From positions 1 to 35,560 of the forward strand of contig JAHECR010000034.1 in assembly GCA_024641655.1 (NCBI GenBank): 35,560 nt of DNA, given 5' to 3'. Both the position numbers and the translations under genes were made by a program. The stretch is from Acidimicrobiaceae bacterium. GTDB lineage: Bacteria > Actinomycetota > Acidimicrobiia > Acidimicrobiales > UBA8592. Below, one piece after another: positions 7,494-16,941 of this stretch; the first letter of the stretch is position 1, and each line of letters starts with the position of its first letter. The notes under the pieces are model-generated. The model was given only the letters and a program-made list of their open reading frames with translations, was not told the DNA's origin and made no database searches.

Positions 7494-9455
7494 GTGAGCC
7501 TGCTCGTCATCTTGTTTCTGATGGTCGTCGTCGCCGTTGGCTACGTGGCGACGCTTGCCACCGACGTCGAGCTGCGCGCCGAGGAGCGATTGGTGTTCGG
7601 CGTGGTCGTCGGCACGATCGTCGTCGCCACGGTCGGTTTCGGTGTCGCCTGGATCCTCGGGATGAACCGTGCCGCCATGGTGACGACGATGAGCATCTCG
7701 GCGCTGATGGTCATGCCACTCGCGAGCGGCCGCGAGGCTGCGCTGCTCGGGGAGCTCGCCGATCTGCGTCGGCGTTTCTCGCTGCACTGGCGAGATGTCG
7801 ACAATCCGTGGCCGGTCTTCGCGCTCCTGCTGATCTCCGCGGTGGTCAGCGGTCGGATCCTCGCACTGGCCTACGGTACGACCCCGTCCGGTGGCATCAC
7901 GGTCGGTCACCTCTCGACCTACGGTGACTGGAGTGCCCACCTGGCGTACTCGGCCTCGTTTGCCTATGCCGACAACTTTCCACCGGAGCTGCCCACCGCG
8001 GTGGGCGAGACCTTCGCCTACCACTTCGGGATCGACTGGTTCGCGGCGATGTTCGTGCCGCTCGGGGCCTCGCTCGAGGGTGGGCTGCAACTCTCGGCAT
8101 GGATCCTCGCAACCGTCTTTCCTGCCGTGATGTACACAGCGGCGCGGCGTATGTTCGCCAGCCGCCTCGGTGCGGGGCTGGGTGTGCTGGTGTTCCTTGC
8201 TTCGGGCGGGACCGCGGCGTTGTACCGCTTTCTCTTCGTGGACCTGCGCCACGGCGGTATCGGCGTGCTGCGGGCGCTGCCGCGTACCTACGCCTTCGAC
8301 GGCTTCGACCGCAACTGGGTCGACAACGCGGTCACGGGCTTCCTGTATCCGCAGCGCCCGACGCTCATCGGTTTCGCGGTCACCGTGATGGTGCTCGCGT
8401 TGCTCTGGGACGCACGAGATCGGCCGGGGCACCGGACCCATCTCGCGGCCGGCATGCTGATGATGGTCATGCCGGTGTTCCACGTGTTCACCTACGTCGT
8501 GCTCCTGGCCATGGCAGCGTTCTGGGCGGCCTCGGAGCGCAGTAGCAGGTGGGTGGCGTTCTTCGCCCCCGCGCTCGTCGGGCTGGTGCTCGTGTGGTGG
8601 CAGTGGCCCAGCGAGAACGGCCGGGCCGGCCACTTCTTCTGGGTACTCGGGCTCGACGCCTCGTCGTCGTCCTGGCACGCGAACGTCGGCGACTTCCTCT
8701 GGTTCTGGTTCCTCAACACGGGCTTGTACATCCCCCTCGCCGCGGTCGGCCTCTGGCGTCTCGGCCGCCAACGGGCCCAGCGGTTGCTTCCGGCCTGGGG
8801 GCTGCTCCTCGTGCCGAACCTCGCCATCTGGCATTTCTGGGAGGGCAACAACGCCAAGTACGTCCTCTTCTTCCTCCTCATCGCCGCTCCGCTCGTCGGC
8901 GAGCAGCTGGCGGCGTGGTTCACCGGGCGCGGGGCGCTGCGGGTGCTGGCGGCGGCGGTGCTGGTGACCCTGACGTTGTCGGGCGGGCTCGACATCTGGC
9001 GTGCGTTCGACGGGTCCACGGGTTCGACCGCAGGTGCGGCGGCCTATCCCGTCGGGTACCTGACACCATCGGATGTCCTCGTGGGCGAGTGGGTCCGCGA
9101 CAACACGCCACCGCACGCGGTGTTCGCGACTGCGGCGAACAACGTCCACCCGATCCGCGCCATCGCCGGGCGGACCGTGGTGGCCGGCTCGGCAGGTCGT
9201 CTCCGCGATCTGGGGGTCGATTGGTACCCCAGGGTTCTCGATCTCCAGACGCTCTACGGTGTCTACGAGGGTTACGACGCGGTGCTGGCGAAGTACGGGA
9301 TCGACTTCGTGGTGGTGAGCAACGCAGAACGCTCGGCGTTTCGCCCCGACGATGCGCCCTCGGACTGGGACCCCGCGAAGTTCTGGGACGCCGCGGCACC
9401 CCTCGTCTACGCGTTCGGCGACTACCGGATCTACGACGTGCGCGGGTACCAGTGA
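7494..9455 (+). CDS. Polytopic GT-C-like membrane protein, family not recognised
   Basis: A 653-aa protein with many hydrophobic segments and a C-terminal soluble part, the general layout of GT-C glycosyltransferases that use polyprenyl-linked sugars. I do not recognise the family. Visible landmarks are a first extracytoplasmic loop with GDWSAHLAYSASFAYADNFP and then TFAYHFGIDWFAAM, which recalls the YYYFG motif of DUF2298 proteins. RPTLIGFAV follows in the middle, and a C-terminal domain holds VGEWVRDNTPPHAVFATAANN and YGIDFVVVSN. EWVRDNTPP-type stretches are common at the start of the soluble domain in GT-C proteins. The GTG at 7494 has GGAG five bases upstream and puts a TM segment at the very N-terminus. 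The next gene, Agl23-like, starts 74 bases later on the same strand. It could instead be a transporter or polysaccharide-assembly protein. Confidence 0.7.
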   Translation: MSLLVILFLMVVVAVGYVATLATDVELRAEERLVFGVVVGTIVVATVGFGVAWILGMNRAAMVTTMSISALMVMPLASGREAALLGELADLRRRFSLHWRDVDNPWPVFALLLISAVVSGRILALAYGTTPSGGITVGHLSTYGDWSAHLAYSASFAYADNFPPELPTAVGETFAYHFGIDWFAAMFVPLGASLEGGLQLSAWILATVFPAVMYTAARRMFASRLGAGLGVLVFLASGGTAALYRFLFVDLRHGGIGVLRALPRTYAFDGFDRNWVDNAVTGFLYPQRPTLIGFAVTVMVLALLWDARDRPGHRTHLAAGMLMMVMPVFHVFTYVVLLAMAAFWAASERSSRWVAFFAPALVGLVLVWWQWPSENGRAGHFFWVLGLDASSSSWHANVGDFLWFWFLNTGLYIPLAAVGLWRLGRQRAQRLLPAWGLLLVPNLAIWHFWEGNNAKYVLFFLLIAAPLVGEQLAAWFTGRGALRVLAAAVLVTLTLSGGLDIWRAFDGSTGSTAGAAAYPVGYLTPSDVLVGEWVRDNTPPHAVFATAANNVHPIRAIAGRTVVAGSAGRLRDLGVDWYPRVLDLQTLYGVYEGYDAVLAKYGIDFVVVSNAERSAFRPDDAPSDWDPAKFWDAAAPLVYAFGDYRIYDVRGYQ

Positions 9456-9528
9456 GCGCGGCGGGCAGTGGGCCCTGGTGCCCCGTCGACTTCCCTGTGG
9501 CGACCTGCGCGCGTACCGTGAGGGTCTC

Positions 9529-11802
9529 ATGAGCGACCTCGGAGACACCCGCACCGCCGAAGCGCCGCTCGAGCCGCGCGGCGAGGACCCGTCGCCGGTC
9601 GTCTCGTCCGGGGAACGCCGCGCGATCGCGCACGAAGGCGAGCCCCCCGAGGCTGCACCGGCGCCGATCGCCCCTGGTCCCGAGCTCGACGCCTCGCCGT
9701 GGCCGGGGGCCGACATCGCCGACAACGCCGACAACGCCGACAACGATGGTGCCACCGCGCCGGACGTGGAAGCCGTCGAGGTCGATCACGACTGGGCGAC
9801 CGAGCTCGATGGCGACGACGCGCCGAGCTGGAAGACCGTCGGCCGCGTCGTTGCGGGGCTCGTCGTATTCGGTTTGGTGATCCGGCTCGCCGACCTGGCC
9901 GGTCGTCCGCTGCATCACGACGAGAGCCTGGACGCCTGGTTCAGCTGGAAGTTCCTCAACGGAACCTACGAGGGCTACGACCCCGTCTACCACGGCCCGC
10001 TGCGCTTCTACGTGTCGGCGCTGTTCTTCGCGGTGATGGGCGAATCGGTGTTCGTGACCCGTCTGCTGGCGGTGCTGTCGGGCACGGTGGTGCTCGCGCT
10101 CCCCTGGTTGTGGCGGCGGGATCTGGGCCGGATCGGGACGATCGGAGCGGTCGCGCTCTTGGCCGTGAGCCCCTCGATGCTCTACTTCTCTCGCATGGGG
10201 CGTGAGGACGCTCCGTTCCTGGCGCTCACGTTCGGCATCGTCATCGTGCTGCTCGCGTTCCTGCGCAACCCCCGGTGGTGGCATCCGGCGGCGCTGTTGG
10301 TGCTGCTGGTCTCGAGCATGGCCGTGAAGGAGTCGATGTTCCTGGTCGTGTTCATCCTCGGCTCGTTCGGGATGACGGTGCTCTTCCAGGACCTGTTGTT
10401 CTCCCGCCCCGGCGGCGCGCACGCCGTCGACGGTGCTCGCCGCTGGGGCCGCACCCGCGCGGCGAGGTGGACGACCCTCGTCGGCCTCGGGCTCATGATC
10501 GCGACGTTTGCATGGATCGGGGTCGACCCCGGTGAGGCCATGTCGCTCGGGGTCACCGACGTCGACCCCACGTTGTTCAAGCTCGCGCTGTACGGCGCGG
10601 CGCTGGGCCTTGCGATCGTGGTGGCCGGATACGACGCGTTCAATCGCGGGGTGGCCCTCGACGACGTGCGCCTGTTCAGGGTCGTCCGCCATGTCGGCGG
10701 CCTCGGGTGGGCGTTCGCGATCGTGTCGACCGTGGTGTGGTTCGTGGCGTTGTTCACCCAGTTCTTCACGCGTTTCAGCGGGCCCGGCTCGCCCACCGCG
10801 CCACACAGCGCCTTGCGTAACGGTCTCGTCGCCGGCGTCGAGTACTGGCTCGGCGAGCAGGACACCGTGCGCGGCGACGCCCGGTGGCAGTACTACCTCG
10901 CAGTGATCCCGGCGTACGAGTGGTTCGTGCTGGCGCTCGCGTTCGTCGGCATCGTCGCGGTCCTGCGGCGGCCCAGCCTGCTCGGGCAGCTGTTGATCTG
11001 GTGGGGTGTCGCGAGCTTCACCGTCCATTCGTGGGCGGGGGAGCGGATGCCCTGGCTGATCATCCATCCGCTCCTGCCGTTCGTGCTGTTGGCCGGGATC
11101 GGTGTCGCGGTCCTGTGGCGTTTCGCTCGCGACGCCCGGCGAGCTCGACGGATCGTCGTCGCCGCGCCGGTGCTGGTCGGCCTCGCGGTGACGATGTACA
11201 CCTCCTACGAGGCCGCCTATGTGCGCGGCGGCGAACCGCAGGAGCTCTTCGTGCAGGCAGCGCAGGCCACGCCCGAGGTACCCGAATGGGTGGACCGGTT
11301 GCACCGCTACGAGCGGTTGGTGCAGGCAGAGTTCGGCCGTGACGTCACCGTGAGCATCGATTCCGACGTGTATTGGCCCTATGGCTGGTATCTCCGTGAT
11401 TTCCCGTCGCCCACCTACGCGGTGCTCGATCAGGACAGCGATCCGCCCGACAGCGACATCATCTTCCTGCCGCACTGGGACCGCGCGACCATCGGCGCCA
11501 AGCTCGAGGGTTACGTGGAGCTCGACTACGAACACCGGTGGTGGTGGGTGCCGGACCTCGACGGGGGCTCCGACGGTTTCCATCCAGCGGTCACCGTGAG
11601 CGCGTGGGCCAACTGGTTGTGGGACCGCGAGGTGTGGGACGGGACGACCGACGACCCGTCGGACTGCCCCGGCTCCCTCGTGGGCACGGTCTACGTGCGC
11701 GAGGAGATCTACGAGCTCGAGCAGCGATACACCGCGACGAACCCCGACGTGTACGCCGCCAAGCCCGGCTACGACGGCCCCTGCGCACGCGACGACGCCT
11801 GA
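9529..11802 (+). CDS. TIGR03663/Agl23-family PMT-like membrane protein
   Basis: A 757-aa polytopic protein of the family described as TIGR03663 (flippase activity-associated protein Agl23), distantly related to PMT mannosyltransferases and usually found in genomes that also have YYY (DUF2298) proteins. The hallmarks are present: after the first TM, HHDES with Asp131-Glu132, then YHGP with His155-Gly156-Pro157. The first 105 residues are acidic and probably disordered and cytoplasmic, including an ADN repeat. About ten TMs follow, then a C-terminal soluble domain with DSDVYWPYGWYLRDFP and WWWVPDL. The ATG at 9529 has GAGGG five bases upstream. The gene converges with the PMT-YYY fusion gene, 57 bases apart. 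Biochemical activity is unknown for the family; use of a polyprenyl-phosphate sugar is inference from the fold. Confidence 0.85.
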   Translation: MSDLGDTRTAEAPLEPRGEDPSPVVSSGERRAIAHEGEPPEAAPAPIAPGPELDASPWPGADIADNADNADNDGATAPDVEAVEVDHDWATELDGDDAPSWKTVGRVVAGLVVFGLVIRLADLAGRPLHHDESLDAWFSWKFLNGTYEGYDPVYHGPLRFYVSALFFAVMGESVFVTRLLAVLSGTVVLALPWLWRRDLGRIGTIGAVALLAVSPSMLYFSRMGREDAPFLALTFGIVIVLLAFLRNPRWWHPAALLVLLVSSMAVKESMFLVVFILGSFGMTVLFQDLLFSRPGGAHAVDGARRWGRTRAARWTTLVGLGLMIATFAWIGVDPGEAMSLGVTDVDPTLFKLALYGAALGLAIVVAGYDAFNRGVALDDVRLFRVVRHVGGLGWAFAIVSTVVWFVALFTQFFTRFSGPGSPTAPHSALRNGLVAGVEYWLGEQDTVRGDARWQYYLAVIPAYEWFVLALAFVGIVAVLRRPSLLGQLLIWWGVASFTVHSWAGERMPWLIIHPLLPFVLLAGIGVAVLWRFARDARRARRIVVAAPVLVGLAVTMYTSYEAAYVRGGEPQELFVQAAQATPEVPEWVDRLHRYERLVQAEFGRDVTVSIDSDVYWPYGWYLRDFPSPTYAVLDQDSDPPDSDIIFLPHWDRATIGAKLEGYVELDYEHRWWWVPDLDGGSDGFHPAVTVSAWANWLWDREVWDGTTDDPSDCPGSLVGTVYVREEIYELEQRYTATNPDVYAAKPGYDGPCARDDA
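9709..9744. repeat. 9-bp tandem repeat (4 units) in the Agl23-like gene
   Basis: Four consecutive 9-base units (gccgacaac, first one gccgacatc) encode ADI-ADN-ADN-ADN in the disordered N-terminal tail. Confidence 0.85.
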
Positions 11803-11859
11803 TGCCCTGACCGCCGACCGCAGGTCCGACGCGTATGTGGGCGAGCGGACCGGACGGAC

Positions 11860-14800
11860 TCAGGCGTCGGGGTCCGGCTCGACGGGCAGGCCCCACAGCG
11901 CGGCGTGGTCGACCTCGTACAGCGCCTCGTCGCCGGACCGGAACACCTCTCGCAACGCCGGGTGCACGCGCAGCGCCGTGAGCGCCTCGGGGGACCCGAA
12001 GCGCAGCTCCTGGGTACCGATGACGACATAGCGCACGTCGTAGGTCTGCAGGAAGCTCGACGTCAGCGCGGGGTCGGGGATCGTGTAGAAAGCCTGCACG
12101 GCCTGCCGTCGCTGGTCGACGAGCCCGTCGTAGATGCCTCGCTGCTGCTTCTGGTGCCAATCCCAGCCCAGCACGGTCGGAAGGCCGGTGTGGATGGCGA
12201 TACGGGCGTTCCAGTCGTAGGTGTTCCCGCTCCACTCGACTATGGTCGGCCGGCCGGCGACGTTGTCGCGCATCCAGTGGATGAGCGGCACGTCATCGGC
12301 GATCGACACCGTGACCTCGGGTCCGTCGGGTCCGTCATCCATGCGGACGATCACCGGATCGGTCCCGAGGTACGCAAGGCCGTCGAGGGTCGGGTCGATC
12401 TGCGCGAACCGGGTCTCGAGGCGCGGCTTGGTCGCGAGGACGGGGTAGAGCAGGCCACAAAGCGTCGCGATGGCGACGGCGAACAGCCATGGTCCCGGTC
12501 TGGCCGGGTGGATCGCAGCCAGTTCCGTGGTGGGTTCCCGGTAGGGGTGCTGCTTGAGCCTCAGGCCCTCGCTCAGCACCTTTCCGACCTGCCACACAGC
12601 GAACGCACCGCCGAGCGCGAGCAGCTGCCAGGCCTGGAGCCAGAACTTGAAGACGGTGTTCATCCGCTCGATGTCGGGGTTGACGGTGATCACCTCCGGG
12701 CCCGCAGTGATCGCCAATCCGAGGGTGACGATGCCGAGGGCTGCGATGCGTCCGATATCGGCATCGGGCCGTTGGAGCTCACGCAGCAGCAGCATCGACC
12801 CGATCAGCGCGCCGGCCAGGGAGATGGCGAACGCGGCGTCGATCCAGACCCCGCTGCCGGCGACCACGGCGGCGGCGATGCCGATCACCACCATTCGAGT
12901 GCCCTCGTTCGCCCAGAGCCATGCCGGCAGCGGGTGGATCACCGCCTCGCCGACGCGGACCCGCCGGCGGTTGTCGACGACGAGCGCGACGAACAACGCC
13001 GCCGCCAATCCGAAGAACACGCCCCAGTGGCTCAGGAAGTCACCGACGGGTGAGTGATCGACTGCGCGCTGGAGTCCGGTGTCGAACGTCTCGTTGTTGC
13101 GGATGAAGGGCCAGAAGACGACGAAGTGGAACGCGGCGAGCGTCGCCCCGTGCCCGACGAAGGCGAGCACGCGCGAACGCCCGTGGGGGCCCATGGTGAG
13201 CGACAGCGTGGCCAACGCAGCGCACAACCCGATGCCCATGACGACCAACCCGCCGCTCCCACCGAGGCTGCTGAGCGCCACGGCGACACCGACGGTTCCC
13301 GCGAGCACCGCCCAGCCCCAAGTCCGGTCGGCAGTCGTCGCCGATGGTATCGGGGTGCCTTCGGCTGCTTCGGCGGGCGTCGCCGGGGAGGTGACGAATC
13401 GCCCGGCGATCAGGGCGCCACCTGCCAACAACAGTGCTGCAGGAAGGTCCCAGGTGTTCGTTGCCCGCACCGCGCCGGTCACCACGCCGAACGTGGCGGC
13501 CAGCAGGAAGCTGTTCCCGCGCGCTCCGGCGCGGCAGGCGAGCAGATACGCGAGCACCACCGACACGACCAGACCGACGAAGGCCATGTCCATCAGGTGC
13601 GGGTGGAGGTCGCCGAACAGGAAGCTGAAGTACGGGAACTCGGTGATGTCGATGTTGCCCGAGTTCACCCGGCTCGGTGCCCACCAGTCGAAGCGGGTCA
13701 GGTCGGCGCCATGGATCCACGCCCAGGTGCCCCCGGCGAAGGTGACGATTTGGTGCACTACCGGGATGTCGCCTCCGGCTTGCCACTCGTTCACCAGGGA
13801 CAGGCGATGGTAATGCTGACGCAGCGCGTCGAGGTTGCCCATGAACAGCAACGCAATGACCGAGAACAGACCGGCGCGGATCGGTATCCGAGGCGACCGG
13901 GCCGCTCCCCAGCGGGCGCGGGTGGCGGCGACGAGATTGTGGACCGTGCTGAACGCAGTGACCGCCGTCAGAGAGGCGTAGGTCGCGAGGCCGAGTTGAA
14001 ACGCGACCTCGGGGAGCATGCGCAACGCGCGCATGGGGACGGCCACTAGGAACCAGCCGAAGTAGTAGTAGTTGAGGAAGCCGCCCGCGAACCACGGGTC
14101 GTAGGGGGGCAGGGTGTCGCTGCGCCCGATGGCGGTGAGGTCGGCGAGCTCCATGGGTTTTTCGCCGCCGAAGTACGCCTCCCACAGGTCGGGGTTGCGC
14201 ATGCGCAGATAGACCGCGCCGGCGAACACGCCCAGGAACACGAGCTCGGACGTGACCCAGCTGGAGCCTTGATCGGCCTGCACCTGGTTGAGACGCTCGC
14301 CATCGGACGACCAGACCAGTACGCCGATCAGAACCATTGCACCGAGCCAGGCGATGGAGACGCCTGCACCGAAGTCGGTGATCCCGAGTGAGACCGTGAG
14401 CCAGGTGCCCAGGCCCACGGCGAGGAAACCGACGACCTTGCTGATTCCGTAGCCGGCGTCGGGGAGATGCTTGAACAGGCGGGTGCTCCACGGGAGGACC
14501 GCGAACGCCGCGGCTTCGATCCACAGCAGCCACCAGAGCCAGGGCAGCGTCGAGGTCGGGCCGTCCCTCCTGAAGGTCTCGGAGAACGTCGGGCCCTCCT
14601 CGAGTGCGGCAGCAGCGTCGTGGTCGAGCATGAGCGCGTTCGTTGCTGCCTCCGAGGGCACGAGGTCGATGGCCGTGGCAGCGCGGGCGGGATTCAAAAT
14701 CGAGGTCGCGAGCGCCCGCGACCACCGGTCGGTCTTGACCCAGATCGTGACGGTCGGGTGGTCATAGACCGTGAAGGTTTCCTCCGCGCCCGAGTCGTCG

Positions 14801-16845
14801 ATCCCGATCCCGAACAGCGACGGCTCGGAGCGGAACTCCGCGAGGCGCTCGAATCCCAGGCTCCCGTCGAACAGCGCGCGGTAGTACGCGGTCGTTGCCG
14901 GGTACTTCGCAGAGACGCGCGGGATGCTGTCGTAGAGCCGGTTGCTGGCCTCGACGATGTAGCCGACCCGATCCAGACCGTCGATCAGGTCGTCGACCTT
15001 GCTACGCCCGGTTTCGGCGTCGACCGCGTTGTCGGGCAGGAACGGATCGAGCTCGACGTGCACCGGGGAGAAGCCCTGCGCCGCTGGGATGGGCAGCGGA
15101 AGGCTGTCGTCCCAGATCTGGGTGGACAGCACCGCGCCTGGCTCCAGGTTCTGGGCCATCCACTCGCTGGCGGCGACGCGCGTGTTCGGCGATCCGTAGA
15201 TGCCGTGGACGAATGCGAGCGCCCAGAATGCGGTGAGCACCACCATGGCGGTCGCCAGTCCGCGCAACGTCAACGACACCCGCGGGCTCCGTTGGCGGAG
15301 ATGCACGCCGAAGTCCCAGAGCCACACGACCCCGAGGCCGCCGAGCACGATCGCCGCAGGGTAGGCCGGGAGGAGATAACGGATCAGGGGATTGAACTGC
15401 TGGCTCACGAGGCCGACCATCGTGGCGATGAGCACCAGCGGGAGGAGGAGCTCCCACCGGTGACGGAGCACGACCTCGCGCCCGACCGCGATGATGCCGA
15501 CGGCGACCGCCAGGCCGAGCGCAGGTCCGAGGCCCCACCGCAAGGCCGAGTGCAACGGGAACCAGAGTGGGGTCCGGTCGATCCACTGGACGACCCAGGG
15601 AACGTTGCCCCCGCTGTTGACGCCGGAGAGGTAGTCGAGGTCGGAGGTGAAGCGGGAGTCGAGCGAGAAGACGCCGTCGAACGCGTACGGCTGGAAGACA
15701 CGGAACGTGAGGGCGGCAACCGCCAGAACCCCGGTGCCGGCGCCGGCACCCAGCGCGATCCGCAGCGCGGGTCGACGCAGCCGATGGCCGGTGTGCAGGA
15801 CGTCCACGGCGGTGCTGTCGGTGGGGGCCCGCGCGCCGGTTGCGCCACGGAAGGACTCCATCAACGGCACGGCGACGGCAGCCACGAACGGCCCGGTCGG
15901 AACGGCCGCGATGACAAGGAGCGCCAGGGCCGGTGCGCTCAGCCCGAGGGCCGAGCCCAGCGCGAGTGCCACGAGAAGCGCAACTGCAGACCATCGCGAC
16001 ACCCAGCTGTCGATCGATCGCGCCACGTCGCGCATCGGCGCGGCGATGGCGATGAGCACGGCCAACGCCGGAACCACGAGCGTTAGCGCCGCGGTCAGTT
16101 TCGATGCCGCAGCGAGGCCGAACGTCAGACCGGTCGCGGCGGCGACGAGTGCGACCGGGCGCGGCGCGGGGACCGCGATGCCGCCCGGGGGCGCCATCCG
16201 GCGCAGGAGTCGAACCGACATCAACAGACCGAGGGTGACGAAGAACGTGACCCACGGTTCCGCTCCGTAGAAATGGGCGTACTGGATCTGCAGCACGCTG
16301 CACGTCGCCAGGGTCGCGCCGACGAAGCCGACGCGGCGGTCGAAGAGCTCGCAGCCGAGCACGTAGACCAGCAACACCGTGGCCGTGTCGATCAGCGCCG
16401 ACAGGAGGCGGCCGACAAGGTTCACGTTGTAGCCGTCGTCGAAGGCGTTGATCCGTGCCGGGTTGCCCTGGTCATCGAAGCCGTCGGTCCGCAGCTCGAT
16501 GCCGAGGGAGTCGGCCATCCCTACGAGCGCGCCGGCGGGGAACGGCCCGCGGTCGAGGAACCCGGCGACGGCTTTGGTCGTGAACAGCGGAAAGGTGCCG
16601 TAGACCCACGTGTCGCGGTCGGTGTAGGGGTTGAGCTGCGACCCGGCCGAGTCGAAGTACCCCGCGGGCCCCTCCCAGGAGATGTCGTTCGAGACGATGC
16701 TCCAGTACCGCTCGTCAGGGTGCTGGTGCTGGCCCTGGTCCCAATTCAGGTTCCAGACTCTGAGGACGAACGCGACGAGCAGCAGGAGTCCAAGCCCCAC
16801 CCGGCGAAGGAGGGTCGGACGCGAGCGGGCCACCGCGGGGAGCAT
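11860..16845 (-). CDS. Giant membrane protein: PMT-like (GT39-type) half fused to DUF2298/YYY half
   Basis: A 1661-aa protein with two polytopic halves. The N-terminal half (about 1-760) is PMT-like: first TM, then DQGQHQHPDERYW with the Asp-Glu pair typical of GT-C first loops, several TMs, and a soluble domain starting near NTRVAASEWMAQNLEPGA. The C-terminal half is a DUF2298/Chlor_Arch_YYY protein. It has PPYDPWFAGG followed by FLNYYYFGW (about 918-926), GDLHPHLMD, ERMNTVFKFWLQAW (near 1395), and a terminal domain with VEWSGNTYDWNARIAIHTGL and GWDWHQKQQR. The ATG at 16845 is chosen because TACGGT ends 7 bases before it (leaderless pattern); a GTG at 16854 would fall inside that box. It converges with the Agl23-like gene, and such pairs are known to co-occur. 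Probable role: transfer of a lipid-linked sugar outside the membrane (inference). Confidence 0.88.
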   Translation of the reverse strand: MLPAVARSRPTLLRRVGLGLLLLVAFVLRVWNLNWDQGQHQHPDERYWSIVSNDISWEGPAGYFDSAGSQLNPYTDRDTWVYGTFPLFTTKAVAGFLDRGPFPAGALVGMADSLGIELRTDGFDDQGNPARINAFDDGYNVNLVGRLLSALIDTATVLLVYVLGCELFDRRVGFVGATLATCSVLQIQYAHFYGAEPWVTFFVTLGLLMSVRLLRRMAPPGGIAVPAPRPVALVAAATGLTFGLAAASKLTAALTLVVPALAVLIAIAAPMRDVARSIDSWVSRWSAVALLVALALGSALGLSAPALALLVIAAVPTGPFVAAVAVPLMESFRGATGARAPTDSTAVDVLHTGHRLRRPALRIALGAGAGTGVLAVAALTFRVFQPYAFDGVFSLDSRFTSDLDYLSGVNSGGNVPWVVQWIDRTPLWFPLHSALRWGLGPALGLAVAVGIIAVGREVVLRHRWELLLPLVLIATMVGLVSQQFNPLIRYLLPAYPAAIVLGGLGVVWLWDFGVHLRQRSPRVSLTLRGLATAMVVLTAFWALAFVHGIYGSPNTRVAASEWMAQNLEPGAVLSTQIWDDSLPLPIPAAQGFSPVHVELDPFLPDNAVDAETGRSKVDDLIDGLDRVGYIVEASNRLYDSIPRVSAKYPATTAYYRALFDGSLGFERLAEFRSEPSLFGIGIDDSGAEETFTVYDHPTVTIWVKTDRWSRALATSILNPARAATAIDLVPSEAATNALMLDHDAAAALEEGPTFSETFRRDGPTSTLPWLWWLLWIEAAAFAVLPWSTRLFKHLPDAGYGISKVVGFLAVGLGTWLTVSLGITDFGAGVSIAWLGAMVLIGVLVWSSDGERLNQVQADQGSSWVTSELVFLGVFAGAVYLRMRNPDLWEAYFGGEKPMELADLTAIGRSDTLPPYDPWFAGGFLNYYYFGWFLVAVPMRALRMLPEVAFQLGLATYASLTAVTAFSTVHNLVAATRARWGAARSPRIPIRAGLFSVIALLFMGNLDALRQHYHRLSLVNEWQAGGDIPVVHQIVTFAGGTWAWIHGADLTRFDWWAPSRVNSGNIDITEFPYFSFLFGDLHPHLMDMAFVGLVVSVVLAYLLACRAGARGNSFLLAATFGVVTGAVRATNTWDLPAALLLAGGALIAGRFVTSPATPAEAAEGTPIPSATTADRTWGWAVLAGTVGVAVALSSLGGSGGLVVMGIGLCAALATLSLTMGPHGRSRVLAFVGHGATLAAFHFVVFWPFIRNNETFDTGLQRAVDHSPVGDFLSHWGVFFGLAAALFVALVVDNRRRVRVGEAVIHPLPAWLWANEGTRMVVIGIAAAVVAGSGVWIDAAFAISLAGALIGSMLLLRELQRPDADIGRIAALGIVTLGLAITAGPEVITVNPDIERMNTVFKFWLQAWQLLALGGAFAVWQVGKVLSEGLRLKQHPYREPTTELAAIHPARPGPWLFAVAIATLCGLLYPVLATKPRLETRFAQIDPTLDGLAYLGTDPVIVRMDDGPDGPEVTVSIADDVPLIHWMRDNVAGRPTIVEWSGNTYDWNARIAIHTGLPTVLGWDWHQKQQRGIYDGLVDQRRQAVQAFYTIPDPALTSSFLQTYDVRYVVIGTQELRFGSPEALTALRVHPALREVFRSGDEALYEVDHAALWGLPVEPDPDA

Positions 16846-16852
16846 CTGCACC

Positions 16853-16858
16853 ACCGTA
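16853..16858 (-). promoter_or_regulatory. Candidate -10 box for leaderless PMT-YYY mRNA
   Basis: TACGGT on the minus strand, 7 bases before the ATG at 16845. It overlaps the alternative GTG start at 16854. Confidence 0.45.
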
Positions 16859-16941
16859 GAACCATCGGCCGGTCACGTGCAGCCGTTGAGCAATCCGGCG
16901 ATCGGCTCGCGGCTGGGGCAGGGCCTCGGGTTCGGTCGGGT

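Noticed and set aside
6393..9755. Very long minus-strand open frame running through nei and on across the Rpf-like and GT-C genes
   Set aside because: Its translation is Arg/His/Glu/Pro-rich with no family motif until the true nei start. It is antisense to genes with clear domains, and is a codon-bias artefact of high G+C.
8920..11583. 887-codon minus-strand frame opposite the Agl23-like gene
   Set aside because: Composition is typical of antisense frames in high-G+C DNA, and the plus strand has TM segments and the HDE and HGP motifs.
11823..11851. Terminator between the convergent Agl23-like and PMT-YYY genes
   Set aside because: Only a 6-bp stem (GGTCCG/CGGACC) with a 17-base loop; too weak to call.
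14467..16086. 539-codon plus-strand frame opposite the PMT half
   Set aside because: Arg/Gly/Glu-rich without motifs, and antisense to a recognisable membrane domain.
16852..16854. GTG start for the PMT-YYY protein
   Set aside because: It overlaps the TACGGT box that fits the ATG at 16845, and has no ribosome site.
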